A DNA stretch of 64,000 nucleotides from Spirochaetota bacterium. GTDB lineage: Bacteria > Spirochaetota > UBA4802 > JAFGDQ01. Positions within the stretch are counted from its first letter, which is position 1. The number at the start of each line of letters is the position of its first letter. The DNA is taken from positions 1 through 64,000 of the forward strand of contig JAFGSG010000052.1 of assembly GCA_016934735.1 (NCBI GenBank), in the 5' to 3' direction. The notes beneath the pieces are model-generated. The model saw only the letters and a list, made by a program, of their open reading frames with translations. It had not been told where the DNA came from and ran no database searches. The translations under genes were made by a program, and so were the position numbers. Below, in pieces: positions 17,265 through 26,457 of this stretch.

Positions 17265-18800
17265 TTAATCCTTATTTGTTTTTCTGCTGTCTCTCAAAAC
17301 CCCTACTGTTCTGTTTTCTTTTGTAAGATATTGATTTATGGTTTCCCTGATCTCCTGCATCGTTATTGTATTTAATACTTCTACATAATCTGCAGCATAC
17401 CGCCAGTCACCGAAATTTGTATGATAATAAGAAAGCATTCGCGCTATTCCCATATTGTTGTCCATTTGGAATATAAAAGAGGATTCCTTCCGGTTCAATA
17501 CTTTTCTTATCTCTTCTTCAGAAAGGTCCTCGTTTATTTTTTCGATTTCCTGATATATAGCATTTTCCAATTCTTCAACAGTGACGGGGTGTTTTGGAAC
17601 TGCGGCAATCATAAAAAGATTATCATACCTTGCTCCCGGATATCCGTTCCAGGCGTCTATCGACGCTGCAAGTCCCTTCTCAATTACCAGAGATTTATAA
17701 AGCCTTGACATCTTTCCATCTGAAAGAATGCTTTCAATCATCTCAAATATATAATCGGTTCTTGACGGGAATGCGGGCTTATGCCAACCGATGAGCAGAT
17801 ACGGATTGGATTCAAAGAGAATAGCAAAACGTCTTTCGCCTTTCTGCTCCGGCTCTTTTATAAATATTTCGGGTATATCATTTCCTTTTGCTAGTTTGCC
17901 AAAATATCTGCTGAGCAGTTTAAATGTTTCTCCAGTGTTCTGTTTTCCTACAACGGTAATTGTCATTCTTGATGCTGTATAATTATGCTTATAAAAAGCT
18001 CTCACGTCCTTTATCGAAAAGCGCTCAATGTTGGATTTCCACCCGATTATGGGGTGCCTGTACGGATGAGCAGCGAATGCATTAGCAGCAAATTGTTCAA
18101 ACAGGCCGCCCTCGCCGCTCGATTCGTATCTCATGAGTCTTTCCTCAAGCACGGCTTGCTTCTCAATATAGAATTCTCTGAGAACCGGATTTCTCAGCCT
18201 TTCCGATTCCAGCTTTGCCCATAATTCAAGTTTTGAAGCCGGAAGCTCTATGTAATATACTGTCATATCTTTTGACGTTGAAGCATTAAATCCTACTCCG
18301 CCGTTTTCCGCGTATATTTTTGAATATGGAGAACTTACAACATATTCGCGGTGTTCTTCATGAAGCTTTTTTAACTCTGCTGTTAATTTTTCTATTTCTT
18401 TATTTTCTTTACTATTTTTACTGCCGGCATTTTTTATGCTTAATTCATTCAGTCTTTCGCCTGTCTTCTCAATTCTATTAAGAATGATCTTCTCTTTTTT
18501 ATAATTCTTGGTGCCGATCACATCCGTGCCTTTAAAAAGCATATGCTCAAGCATATGCGCCACGCCGATTGTCCTGTAGCTCTCGTCAACAGATCCTACC
18601 CTGAAAGAAATCAGCAGAGCAAGCGTAGGAGTGTAACCGCGGTTAAGCATTATTACATTAATACCGTTGGGCATGCTTTTCTGAACTACATTAGCTTTCA
18701 AATTTTCGCCAGTATCTTTAAGCTGCCCAAAGGCAGGAAATATTAACAATCCAATAAATAATATTATATTAACTAATGATAGTTTAAGTAATTTCATCAT
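17265..18800 (-). CDS. Active-type M16 zinc metallopeptidase
   Basis: A 511-residue exported M16 peptidase. A signal peptide ends near FPAFGQ. The zinc-binding inverted motif HMLEH (His82, Glu85, His86) is intact and the downstream Glu lies in QAVLEERLMRYESS. Unusual is an inserted charged coiled-coil stretch (about residues 103-150) between HxxEH and the GVGFNASTSKDMTVYY block. It is paired with the inactive subunit gene that follows, so a periplasmic heterodimeric peptidase is expected. Confidence 0.92.
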   Translation of the reverse strand: MMKLLKLSLVNIILFIGLLIFPAFGQLKDTGENLKANVVQKSMPNGINVIMLNRGYTPTLALLISFRVGSVDESYRTIGVAHMLEHMLFKGTDVIGTKNYKKEKIILNRIEKTGERLNELSIKNAGSKNSKENKEIEKLTAELKKLHEEHREYVVSSPYSKIYAENGGVGFNASTSKDMTVYYIELPASKLELWAKLESERLRNPVLREFYIEKQAVLEERLMRYESSGEGGLFEQFAANAFAAHPYRHPIIGWKSNIERFSIKDVRAFYKHNYTASRMTITVVGKQNTGETFKLLSRYFGKLAKGNDIPEIFIKEPEQKGERRFAILFESNPYLLIGWHKPAFPSRTDYIFEMIESILSDGKMSRLYKSLVIEKGLAASIDAWNGYPGARYDNLFMIAAVPKHPVTVEELENAIYQEIEKINEDLSEEEIRKVLNRKESSFIFQMDNNMGIARMLSYYHTNFGDWRYAADYVEVLNTITMQEIRETINQYLTKENRTVGVLRDSRKTNKD

Positions 18801-18807
18801 TTGTTCT

Positions 18808-19176
18808 TTAATCCCGGTTCTTTTTTAAAATTTCTTCTGCGACTTTTTGTAACTTCGGAGAAAAATTCACCTGAATAGTTTCTTCCGTACTTTGTTCATT
18901 TTTTTTATCCTTATTTTTATCTTCAACTATCAATCGGTTAAGGGCATACATCATCCTTTCAAATATTTCATCGACTTTTTTCTTCACGTTTGCCTTTTGA
19001 TAAAAGCCAAGCGCTGTTAATGGCTGTCTCTTTTCATAATAATAGTAATCGCCGATCCTTATAAGACCGTCCTTGTAATCCGTTTTAACAAATATTTTAA
19101 GTGCGTTGTCGATGTCTCCGTTATTAAAAAACTCATTTCCTTTCCTGATCAGCGCGATTCTTTCCTTGTCGTCCAT
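18808..19176 (-). CDS. Small TPR-like cytoplasmic protein
   Basis: A 122-residue protein starting MDDKERIALIRKGNEFFNNG, with one or two TPR-like helical hairpins (GNEFFNNGDIDNALKIF, IGDYYYYEKRQPLTALGFYQ) and a charged tail. It has no signal peptide. It is the first gene of a tight three-gene unit with the M16 pair (7-base gap). I cannot give it a function; a regulatory or chaperone role for the peptidases is only a guess. Confidence 0.7.
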   Translation of the reverse strand: MDDKERIALIRKGNEFFNNGDIDNALKIFVKTDYKDGLIRIGDYYYYEKRQPLTALGFYQKANVKKKVDEIFERMMYALNRLIVEDKNKDKKNEQSTEETIQVNFSPKLQKVAEEILKKNRD

Positions 19177-19478
19177 AATATCATCTCAAATTATCTTAAA
19201 TATTATTTCTGATATAAAATACTAATATACTTTCTTAAAAATGATTCGGCAATACAATATATGTTTTCATTTTGGAATCAAGCGTTTTATTGTGTTTTTG
19301 CTGATTGATATCTCTTCAATAAATTATTTAGGCTTTACTTAAAAATATTAAGTTACTCATTTTGACTGATTTTAAAATGGAATATAGGCAGATAAGGATA
19401 TATGCTTTCAGCAGAATGAATACTGCTGATGAATTAAAAAGGGCTGAATTTTAAGACAAGGTCAATTTAACAGTGATA
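19177..19478. other. Intergenic region without gene
   Basis: 302 AT-rich bases between the UbiA-like gene end and the small TPR gene start, both on the minus strand. It should hold the promoter of the M16 unit. I see no distinct hairpin, repeat or strong promoter. Confidence 0.5.
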
Positions 19479-20306
19479 TCATCTGTAAAATATATCAATA
19501 AGTATGCCTATCAAAAGCAGAGGTGCAGTAAAGTTATTGATCTGCACAAATTCTGTTTTCGCGGTTTCCACATCTTTACTCCTCAGTAGGACTTCCTGCC
19601 GTATAAAAATGATTACGAGACATACAAGCGATATCCAGTAAGCTAATCCGCGATCTGCACTAAATCCGGCAAGAATTAATAAACATACAGAGAAGATAAA
19701 TAAAATAACAGATATAAATTGAGCTCTTCCGGCGCCAAACCTGCCAATTAAATAATTACTGTTGTTTTTATTATTCCGGTTTTCATAGATAGATCCTGAT
19801 ATCTGAATCCCTGCTGTCCATAAAATAACAGAGGCGAATAAAACAAACGGCATCAGTTCAAACCTGTTATTCGCTGCGAAAAAACCTCCAATAGGACATA
19901 TCGCTTCAAACAATCCAGTATTGAACCATAACAGAGACGTGTATCTTCTCAGCAGAGGAAAACCGATTAAAATAATTACTGAAATAATGGACGTGAAATA
20001 ACAAAGTTCATTTATTAAAAAAGATAAAAATATAAATAAAGCCGAAGAAATGACTCCATAAAAAAAAGCTGCAGACTTTTTCTTATCATTTATGAATATA
20101 TCATTTATGCTGAGAATTTTATCCTTATCTTTTAATAAAAATTTGAATGATAAATGCACTATCCTGGCGCAAAAAAGCGCTAGTGTAAATAATATCCAAA
20201 CTTCATAATCCACCCTGCCAGTAAAAAACAGGCCTATGTAACCAAGAGATATAATAAGAATCATTTGCTTAATGTTGATGAATTGTTTAATTATTTTCAG
20301 ATCCAT
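19479..20306 (-). CDS. UbiA-like prenyltransferase family membrane protein
   Basis: The 275-residue protein has eight or nine hydrophobic helices. The UbiA fold is suggested by SINDIFINDKKK in the loop after helix two, where functional enzymes have NDxxDxxxD; here the Asp spacing is poor, and the second Asp-rich loop reads SGSIYENRNNKNNS. It may be a divergent prenyltransferase or an inactive relative. It follows the BaiN-like gene on the same strand with a GC-rich repeat between. Substrate unknown. Confidence 0.65.
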   Translation of the reverse strand: MDLKIIKQFINIKQMILIISLGYIGLFFTGRVDYEVWILFTLALFCARIVHLSFKFLLKDKDKILSINDIFINDKKKSAAFFYGVISSALFIFLSFLINELCYFTSIISVIILIGFPLLRRYTSLLWFNTGLFEAICPIGGFFAANNRFELMPFVLFASVILWTAGIQISGSIYENRNNKNNSNYLIGRFGAGRAQFISVILFIFSVCLLILAGFSADRGLAYWISLVCLVIIFIRQEVLLRSKDVETAKTEFVQINNFTAPLLLIGILIDIFYR

Positions 20307-20308
20307 TT

Positions 20309-20364
20309 GCCCTCACCTGGCCGTCGCTATCGCTCGGCCAACCTCTCCTGCGGGCAGGAGAAGG
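20309..20364. repeat. GC-rich palindromic intergenic repeat (REP-like)
   Basis: Contains two perfect hairpins: GGCCG/CGGCC with a 11-base loop at 20319-20339, and CTCCTGC-GG-GCAGGAG at 20345-20360. It lies between two minus-strand genes and directly abuts the UbiA-like start region. It is similar in type to 4711-4770, though not the same sequence. It could also act as an mRNA processing or termination hairpin. Confidence 0.65.
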
Positions 20365-20408
20365 TATTTAGCAATTATTTATCCAATATTTTTTCATATT
20401 TTAAATAC

Positions 20409-21623
20409 TTACTGCGACATGCCTGCCAGAGCGCCCGTGCTCCAGGCAAACTGTAAATTATATCCACCGCTGTCCCCGTCGATGTCAAGCAGTTCTCCAG
20501 TTATGTACAGTTTTTCTATTATCCTCGATTCCATAGTCGCAGGGTTTATTTCATCTACATCAATTCCGCCCGCAGCCACCACTGCTTCTTTAAATGCCCT
20601 TGGATTTCCGGGTGTGAGTTTCAAATATTTAAAAATTTTGATAATAGCCTTTTCTTCATTGTCTGATAATTTTTTTACTTTTTTATAAGGATCAATCCCT
20701 GCGATTTGAAACAGCACTTCCGGGATTCGCTTTTTAATAATTCCAGCAAGGCTGAATGAAACTGCTTTATCCGGGTCTCTCCAGAGATTCTTTATTTTCT
20801 CAGTCAGCATTTGCTCTGTTAACTCAGGAAAAAAATCAATAATTATCTCCGGTATTTTTTTTTCAAGAACATGCTGATTTACGGCGCGGGATATGTTCAG
20901 AGCAGCCGGGCCGGAAATTCCGTATTTTGTAAAGAGAAGCTCTCCTGTTGATTCTGCAATAACTCTGCCTTTATATTCCGCACGCGCCATGCAGTTCCAT
21001 TTGACCCCCTCGAGAGTATGCAGAATTTGAAGCGGGATGCCTATAGGCAGCAACGCAGGAAACGGCCCGTGTATTTTATGGCCGAGCGCTCCGGCAAGTT
21101 CATACCCTATATTTGACGCGCCAAGGCCGGCATAAGCGCAGCTTCCCGCAGCCAAAATTACCGAATCAAAAATATGCTCCTCCTTCCCGGCAGTCATAAC
21201 CATAAATCTTTTCTTCGAATAATTAATCTGCTCAATTTTTCTGTTTAATCTCAGGTCGACACCCTTCTTATGTAATTCATAATTCAGTATATCAACCACA
21301 GCCGATGCCTGCATGGAAGCGGGAAACAGTCTGCCTTCATCCTCTTCAATAAAAGGAAGCCCGATCGATTCAAAATATTTGACCACCTCCTGAAGTCCGA
21401 ACCTTGAAAATACGTTTAATATAAATTTCGGATTATGCCCGTGATAATGCGATACATCAATATATTTATTTGAAATATTGCACCTGCCGTTCCCCGTGCT
21501 CAAAATTTTTCTGCCGATCTTTTTTTGCTTTTCGAACAGAACTACTTTGTTGTTTTTCCCGGCGGCAAACAGGGCTGCCATAATGCCGGATGCCCCTGCC
21601 CCGATCACAGCTATGTTTTTCAT
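20409..21623 (-). CDS. BaiN/HI0933-type flavoprotein oxidoreductase
   Basis: A 404-residue NAD(P)/FAD-dependent enzyme of the HI0933/YhiN/BaiN family. The N-terminal Rossmann motif VIGAGASGIMAALFAA is followed by the family's GRKILSTGNGRCNISN block (about residues 40-55); the C-terminus has GELLDIDGDSGGYNLQFAWS, the FAD-closing motif. BaiN reduces a bile-acid dienoyl intermediate in clostridia, but most homologues have unknown substrates. Full length and intact. Confidence 0.92.
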   Translation of the reverse strand: MKNIAVIGAGASGIMAALFAAGKNNKVVLFEKQKKIGRKILSTGNGRCNISNKYIDVSHYHGHNPKFILNVFSRFGLQEVVKYFESIGLPFIEEDEGRLFPASMQASAVVDILNYELHKKGVDLRLNRKIEQINYSKKRFMVMTAGKEEHIFDSVILAAGSCAYAGLGASNIGYELAGALGHKIHGPFPALLPIGIPLQILHTLEGVKWNCMARAEYKGRVIAESTGELLFTKYGISGPAALNISRAVNQHVLEKKIPEIIIDFFPELTEQMLTEKIKNLWRDPDKAVSFSLAGIIKKRIPEVLFQIAGIDPYKKVKKLSDNEEKAIIKIFKYLKLTPGNPRAFKEAVVAAGGIDVDEINPATMESRIIEKLYITGELLDIDGDSGGYNLQFAWSTGALAGMSQ

Positions 21624-21865
21624 AACCTATTACCTTTATAAACAGTCTGCGCGTTTATTAAACTATTTCGATTAATTTATGTCAATTAGTTTGAAATCGG
21701 CGTTCAGTTAATTTTAAAACAGATTTTATTTTATAGTTAACAGGCTTACATTATCATTACTTATAAAAATCTTAAATGATAATAGACTTTTTAAATAGTA
21801 ATTGACAGAATTAGCATTATAAATTTTCAACAAAAGCATGATTTATTGCCGGAGAATGTTAATTA

Positions 21866-22606
21866 ATGACTTTGTTTCTTCTTAAACTTACATCTTTTTT
21901 TCGTCTTATAGGAATTTTATTTTCAATCGCATTGGCAGCAGTTTTGTCAATACCCTCTGCAATTATTAACCGGTCCGGGTATCTGGGCCATATTTTTGCA
22001 AAAATGGGAGGCAGGCTAATCCTATTTTTTGCCGGAGTGAAAGTGCACTGCAAGGGCATTGAAAATATTGATAAGACTAAAACTCAGGTATTTGCTATAA
22101 ATCATTTAAGTTATTTTGATGTTCCGGTGATATACTCAATTTTACCAGTGCAGGTCGGATGGCTTGCAAAGAAAGACCTGTTCAGGCTTCCCTTCCTCGG
22201 ATGGCTTATGAGGGCGAACAAATTCATCCCTGTTGAGGAAGGCGAAGGCAGAAAGGTTGTTGAAAGTCTGAACTCGGCTGTTGAGAAAGTCCGCAGCGGC
22301 ACAAGAATAGTAATATTTCCTGAAGGAACAAGAAGCATGAATGGAGAACTACAGCCCTTCAAAAAATTATTGTTCCGTCTTTGTGTCAAGACCGGTGTTC
22401 CTATTGTGCCGATCTATATAAAAGGCACAAACGAAGCATTAACGCGCGGGTCGTTATTGATAAGGCCGGGAAATGTTTACGCAAACATCGGCAAAGAGAT
22501 TGAAACATCGCAATACCAGCCGAATAAAGTATTGGATCTGATGGATGACTTCAAGAACAGCATTATTAAATTAAGTGAAGAATTAATTAACAATAGGAGT
22601 AAATGA
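21866..22606 (+). CDS. plsC: 1-acyl-sn-glycerol-3-phosphate acyltransferase
   Basis: A 246-residue PlsC-type acyltransferase making phosphatidic acid at the inner membrane. An N-terminal hydrophobic helix (residues ~7-32) is followed by the catalytic NHLSYFD motif (H-x4-D, about residue 77), the substrate-binding FPEGTRS (about 155) and a conserved VPIVPIYIKG. It begins a tight three-gene unit: the AICAR transformylase gene starts one base after its stop, and yjbQ follows. Confidence 0.93.
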   Translation: MTLFLLKLTSFFRLIGILFSIALAAVLSIPSAIINRSGYLGHIFAKMGGRLILFFAGVKVHCKGIENIDKTKTQVFAINHLSYFDVPVIYSILPVQVGWLAKKDLFRLPFLGWLMRANKFIPVEEGEGRKVVESLNSAVEKVRSGTRIVIFPEGTRSMNGELQPFKKLLFRLCVKTGVPIVPIYIKGTNEALTRGSLLIRPGNVYANIGKEIETSQYQPNKVLDLMDDFKNSIIKLSEELINNRSK

Positions 22607-22607
22607 A

Positions 22608-23897
22608 ATGGCAGAAAACTTAAAAAAAGCATATAAAACAATTATGGACGATCATTTTCCAGAATCCATGACAATTACATTCGGAGACCAAACCCTCAGA
22701 TACAGAAAGAGGGCATGGAAAATCGAGGAAAACGGAATGACAATAGAGAAGGGACTGCGCTACGGCGAAAATCCGGGACAGGAAGCGGCAATTTACGAGC
22801 TTGTCGAAGGGAATCTGACGCTCGGGAACTGCAGATTCATTGACGCGAAGAATTCCATAGTAAGCGGCATTGATGAAAGCATGATGCTACAGTTCGGAAA
22901 ACATCCCGGCAAGATCAATTTTACTGATATCGACAATGCATTGAATATTCTGAAATATCTTATGAACAAACCGGCTGCAGTAATTGTTAAGCACAATAAT
23001 CCGAGCGGTGTTGCCTACGGATCGACAATAGCCGAAGCATACAGCAGAGCATTCAGTGCAGACAGGATCGCTGCCTTCGGTGGATGCGCAGCGCTCAACA
23101 GGGCTATCGATAAAGAAACAGCAGAACTAATGTCCGAGCTGTATCTCGAAGTTGTAGCTGCGCCGGATTATACAGGCGAAGCCCTGGATATTTTAAGAAA
23201 GAAAAAAAATCTGCGTATCGTTAAAATTGAAAGAATCGATAATCTGGAAAAATATAAAGACATGTGTTTCGTGGATTTAAAATCGCTCATGGACGGCGGC
23301 ATAATAGTACAGCAGTCTCCCATTAACACAGTTAAAAGCAAAGAAGATCTTAAACCGGCTCAAGCTGAATACAAAGGCAAGACATACAGGATCGGTAGAC
23401 TGCCGGGCGATAAAGAATACGAAGACCTGCTTTTCGGCTGGTTTGTGGAGCAGGGAGTTACATCAAACTCTGTTCTTTACGTAAAGGACGGCGTCACAGT
23501 GGGTATCGGAACAGGAGAGCAGGACAGGGTCGGAGTTGCGGAGATCGCAATCTACAAAGCTTATACCAAATACGCGGATCTTCTTTGCTGGAACAAGTTC
23601 CACATCTCTTATAAAGAGCTTGAGCTTGCTGTACAGAAAGGTGAAAGAAATAAATCGGATATTGCCGACATCGATGAGCAGACAAAAAACGCGAACGGCG
23701 GTCTTATAGGCTCGGCAATGGTCTCGGATGCCTTCTTCCCTTTCAGGGACGGTGTCGATGTCGGAATAAGACAGGGTGTTACGTCTATCGTGCAGCCTGG
23801 CGGCTCTGAGCGCGATTTTGAATCGATAGAAGCATGCAATGAAGCAATTCCAAAAGTTGCTATGGTGTATACAGGCCAGAGGGCGTTTAAGCATTAG
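22608..23897 (+). CDS. Stand-alone AICAR transformylase (PurH C-terminal domain type)
   Basis: The 429-residue protein matches only the formyltransferase half of bifunctional PurH. LRYGENPGQEA, PAAVIVKHNNPSG, FGGCAALNR and the C-terminal SDAFFPFRDGVD...IVQPGGSERD are its hallmark blocks, including the Lys-His catalytic pair. It transfers a formyl group from 10-formyl-THF to AICAR in purine synthesis. The IMP cyclohydrolase (MGS-like) domain is missing, so that step must come from another gene outside the window. A GGAGTAAATGAA ribosome site overlaps the plsC stop. Confidence 0.93.
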   Translation: MAENLKKAYKTIMDDHFPESMTITFGDQTLRYRKRAWKIEENGMTIEKGLRYGENPGQEAAIYELVEGNLTLGNCRFIDAKNSIVSGIDESMMLQFGKHPGKINFTDIDNALNILKYLMNKPAAVIVKHNNPSGVAYGSTIAEAYSRAFSADRIAAFGGCAALNRAIDKETAELMSELYLEVVAAPDYTGEALDILRKKKNLRIVKIERIDNLEKYKDMCFVDLKSLMDGGIIVQQSPINTVKSKEDLKPAQAEYKGKTYRIGRLPGDKEYEDLLFGWFVEQGVTSNSVLYVKDGVTVGIGTGEQDRVGVAEIAIYKAYTKYADLLCWNKFHISYKELELAVQKGERNKSDIADIDEQTKNANGGLIGSAMVSDAFFPFRDGVDVGIRQGVTSIVQPGGSERDFESIEACNEAIPKVAMVYTGQRAFKH

Positions 23898-23900
23898 AAT

Positions 23901-24317
23901 ATGGCAGTAATAACAGACTATATATCTCTATCAACAAAAGGCAGAAGGGATGTCATAGACATTACATCACAAATACAGGATATTATTTCAGCCGGTAAAA
24001 TCAAATCCGGAATTGCAGTTGCATTTTCCCCGGGCTCCACAGGCGCTATCACAACAATAGAGTACGAACCGGGTCTTAAAAAGGATATAGATCAGTTTCT
24101 TGAAAGACTTATTCCGTATGGCGGGAATTACCATCATCATAATACCTGGCAGGATGACAATGGAGCCGCTCATCTACAGGCTGCTATGATCGGCCCGTCT
24201 GTTTCAGTACCGATTATTGACGGCGCACTAAGTCTGGGTACATGGCAGCAGGTGGTATTTATCGACTGTGATACAAGGCCGAGAACCAGAAAAGTTATTG
24301 TACAGATTCTTTATTAA
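23901..24317 (+). CDS. YjbQ/UPF0047 family protein
   Basis: A 138-residue YjbQ-type protein, full family length. The signature is the histidine-rich block NYHHHNTWQDDNGAAHLQA and the C-terminal GTWQQVVFIDCDTRPR. Some members show weak thiamine-phosphate synthase activity, but the physiological role is unresolved. It starts three bases after the AICAR transformylase stop, so it is the last gene of the plsC unit. Confidence 0.93.
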   Translation: MAVITDYISLSTKGRRDVIDITSQIQDIISAGKIKSGIAVAFSPGSTGAITTIEYEPGLKKDIDQFLERLIPYGGNYHHHNTWQDDNGAAHLQAAMIGPSVSVPIIDGALSLGTWQQVVFIDCDTRPRTRKVIVQILY

Positions 24318-24402
24318 TAGTATGTCATTAAATCCTGCAAAGTAATAAACAAACCTTGGAAATAACAAATCATATCATAGCATCACTGAGGTTTCAGCAC
24401 AT

Positions 24403-24603
24403 TTAATTCATTTCGTGCGTCTTTACTTTGGTTCCCTGCATCTTTAGATATTCCAGAAGCACTTTTTCATCCAGATAGCACATATTTACAAGAATAGCCC
24501 CAAGAAGATCGCCGTCCTTTTTTTGAATTTTCAACGCCTCGTCAAGCTGGCCATGAGTAATTTCCCCACCTTCAATCAATAGTTCTCCCAACAATTTTTT
24601 CAT
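24403..24603 (-). CDS. Small MshEN-like (GspE N-terminal) domain protein
   Basis: The 66 residues, LGELLIEGGEITHGQLDEAL then GAILVNMCYLDEKVLLEYL, fit the first half of the MshEN domain found at the N-terminus of GspE/PilB ATPases, a c-di-GMP-binding fold in some of them. No ATPase follows, so it may work alone with the CheY-like protein encoded 32 bases upstream. Being so short it may be a regulator or a relic. Confidence 0.72.
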   Translation of the reverse strand: MKKLLGELLIEGGEITHGQLDEALKIQKKDGDLLGAILVNMCYLDEKVLLEYLKMQGTKVKTHEMN

Positions 24604-24635
24604 CAGGAATCTCCGTTGAATATTTATTAAAGTGA

Positions 24636-25007
24636 TTACTTTAACAGCCGTTTAACAGTGCTTAAAAGTTTGTCAGGATGAAAGGGTTTTGTTATCCAGG
24701 CGGAAGCCCCAAGTTTTTTACATTCAGCAAGTCTGCTGTCGTTGGACTCTGTAGTAAGCATTACGACGGGAGTAAATTTATCAATTTTTTTAAATTCCTC
24801 AAGGAATGAAATGCCATCCATAACCGGCATATTTATATCCGTTACACATAAAGATATACCGTCTCCCTTTTCAATTATCTCTCTTATCTTTTTTAAAGCG
24901 TCTTCGCCGTTTTCAGCATGCTGAATTGCATAACCAAGATTTTTTAAAACGAGTTCAACAATTGCCCGAATTGTAAGCGAATCATCTATTATAATAATAT
25001 ATTGCAT
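24636..25007 (-). CDS. CheY-like single-domain response regulator
   Basis: A 123-residue receiver domain with no output domain. The acidic pocket (DDS near residue 8), the phosphorylation Asp in CVTDINMPVMDG (about residue 56), the Thr in VVMLTTES (about 86) and Lys in WITKPFHPD (about 107) are all present. It likely carries phosphate from a histidine kinase not in this window to a protein partner; the next gene's MshEN-like protein is a candidate. Confidence 0.93.
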   Translation of the reverse strand: MQYIIIIDDSLTIRAIVELVLKNLGYAIQHAENGEDALKKIREIIEKGDGISLCVTDINMPVMDGISFLEEFKKIDKFTPVVMLTTESNDSRLAECKKLGASAWITKPFHPDKLLSTVKRLLK

Positions 25008-25108
25008 TTTTTCTTCCTGAGAAATATATTAAATAACCATTAATACTATATCTTTTTTAAAAAAAATGCAAATAAAAAAACAAATAATTAATTTAAATTT
25101 AAAAGATG

Positions 25109-25645
25109 TTATAATGAACGGCTGATAATAGAAATAATTGCCTGAATTACTTGAGGAGCGGAATCTTTTATTCCTGCCAGTTCTTCATCAGTAAAATCAG
25201 AAAGAAGATAATCGGCCACCTCCATTTCAGGATTTCCCGGCCTTCCGACCCCAATCCTGACTCTGTTAAAATCCGAAGATCCTACATGCTGAATAATTGA
25301 ACGTATACCATTGTGTCCCTTGTGCCCTCCCCCGGATTTAATTCTGATCTCCCCAAAAGGCAGCTCGATCTCATCATGTACAACTATAAGATCTTCAACA
25401 GCGATTCCGTAATAATTTACAGCCTCGCTTACCGCACGCCCGCTATTGTTCATGAAAGTATTAGGAAAGATAAGTAGCACTTCGCTGCCTTCAATTTTTC
25501 CGCTGCCGTATTCTGACTGAAAATTCTGCTTTTTAACAGATATATTAAAATTATCAGCAAAGATTTTACCAATAATAAAACCTGCATTATGTCTGTTCTT
25601 ATTATATTTTTTTCCGGGATTGCCAAGAAAGGCGATGATCTTCAT
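25109..25645 (-). CDS. pth: Peptidyl-tRNA hydrolase
   Basis: I start at 25645 (MKIIAFLGN) because GGAG lies 6 bases upstream. The 178-residue enzyme recycles peptidyl-tRNA released from stalled ribosomes. The family motifs are all there: FLGNPGKKYNKNRHNAGF with catalytic His20, NTFMNNSGRAV, VHDEIELPFGEIRIKSGGGHKGHNG and RVRIGVGRP. Its start lies 16 bases downstream of the gamma-carbonic anhydrase stop on the same strand, suggesting one transcript. Confidence 0.97.
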   Translation of the reverse strand: MKIIAFLGNPGKKYNKNRHNAGFIIGKIFADNFNISVKKQNFQSEYGSGKIEGSEVLLIFPNTFMNNSGRAVSEAVNYYGIAVEDLIVVHDEIELPFGEIRIKSGGGHKGHNGIRSIIQHVGSSDFNRVRIGVGRPGNPEMEVADYLLSDFTDEELAGIKDSAPQVIQAIISIISRSL

Positions 25646-25661
25646 AATATCTCCAGGCACA

Positions 25662-26186
25662 TTATTTTATTCTGTTCATCCCGATCTTTAAATATTTTTT
25701 AGCGAGATTGATATACAATTCCTTGCCATATGTCCAGAAATCCTGATCCTTTTTCTTTAATTTTCGGACAATTTTAGCAGGGTTGCCGGCAGCAACAACA
25801 TTATCCGGTATTTCCTGACGTGCTTTAACAACACAGCCTTCTGCAACAATTGACCAGGCGCCAACTTTCGATTGAATGCTTAGAATTGCTCCCATGCCTA
25901 TAACGCTGTTGTTCCCGATATCTTCGCAATGAATTACGGCGCCATGCCCGATCGTTACCCTTTCCCCGATATTTGAAATGCTGTCCGGCGGCGCATGCAT
26001 TACAGCTCCTTCCTCGACAGCTGTTCCCGAGCCTATCTTTATGGTGCCGTAATCCCCTCTTAAAATAGCTCCATGACCTATATAGCAGTTATCCCCGATA
26101 ATAACATCTCCCACAAGAATTGCTGTTTCACTTACATAAGAATCTTTGCCGATTTTCGGTTCTCTTCCGTCAAACTCATAAAGCAT
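25662..26186 (-). CDS. Gamma-carbonic anhydrase-like (YrdA/PaaY) hexapeptide protein
   Basis: Start at 26186 (MLYEFDGREPKI) is supported by AGGAGA upstream. The 174-residue protein is a left-handed beta-helix: hexapeptide repeats such as ILVGDVIIGDNCYIGHGAIL and the metal-site histidines in VTIGHGAVIHCEDIG. Length and order match the YrdA/PaaY group, trimeric proteins of which only some hydrate CO2. It is cotranscribed with pth. Confidence 0.9.
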   Translation of the reverse strand: MLYEFDGREPKIGKDSYVSETAILVGDVIIGDNCYIGHGAILRGDYGTIKIGSGTAVEEGAVMHAPPDSISNIGERVTIGHGAVIHCEDIGNNSVIGMGAILSIQSKVGAWSIVAEGCVVKARQEIPDNVVAAGNPAKIVRKLKKKDQDFWTYGKELYINLAKKYLKIGMNRIK

Positions 26187-26273
26187 TTTTTTCTCCTGTT
26201 CTGATAAGCATTTTTTATTATGTTTACCTCTAATAATTAAATATTGATGCAACCATTGGGAACAAATCAAGGT

Positions 26274-26320
26274 AAAAATCAGGTTTTATATTTGGAGCAC
26301 CAGTAAAAACTCTGATTTTT
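26274..26320. repeat. Imperfect inverted repeat
   Basis: Arms AAAAATCAG (26274-26282) and CTGATTTTT (26312-26320) are perfect complements, continued inward by GTTTT/AAAAC with one bulge, around a ~17-base loop. For minus- or plus-strand transcripts this would be a hairpin ending in U-rich sequence. It may be a terminator or a remnant of an intergenic repeat. Confidence 0.4.
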
Positions 26321-26457
26321 AGAGGTTCCCTTATATTTGAATCCTTTTTATATAGTAGCGTATTTATTGATAAAACGCACTGACTCTTAATACTTTTCAG
26401 AGGCAGGAATGACAAGAAAAAAATATCTTTATTCATTATAATAAATATTAAAAAATA

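Noticed and set aside
23463-23894. A 143-codon antisense ORF inside the AICAR transformylase gene.
   Set aside because: It mirrors a highly conserved gene; its length comes from that gene's codon pattern.
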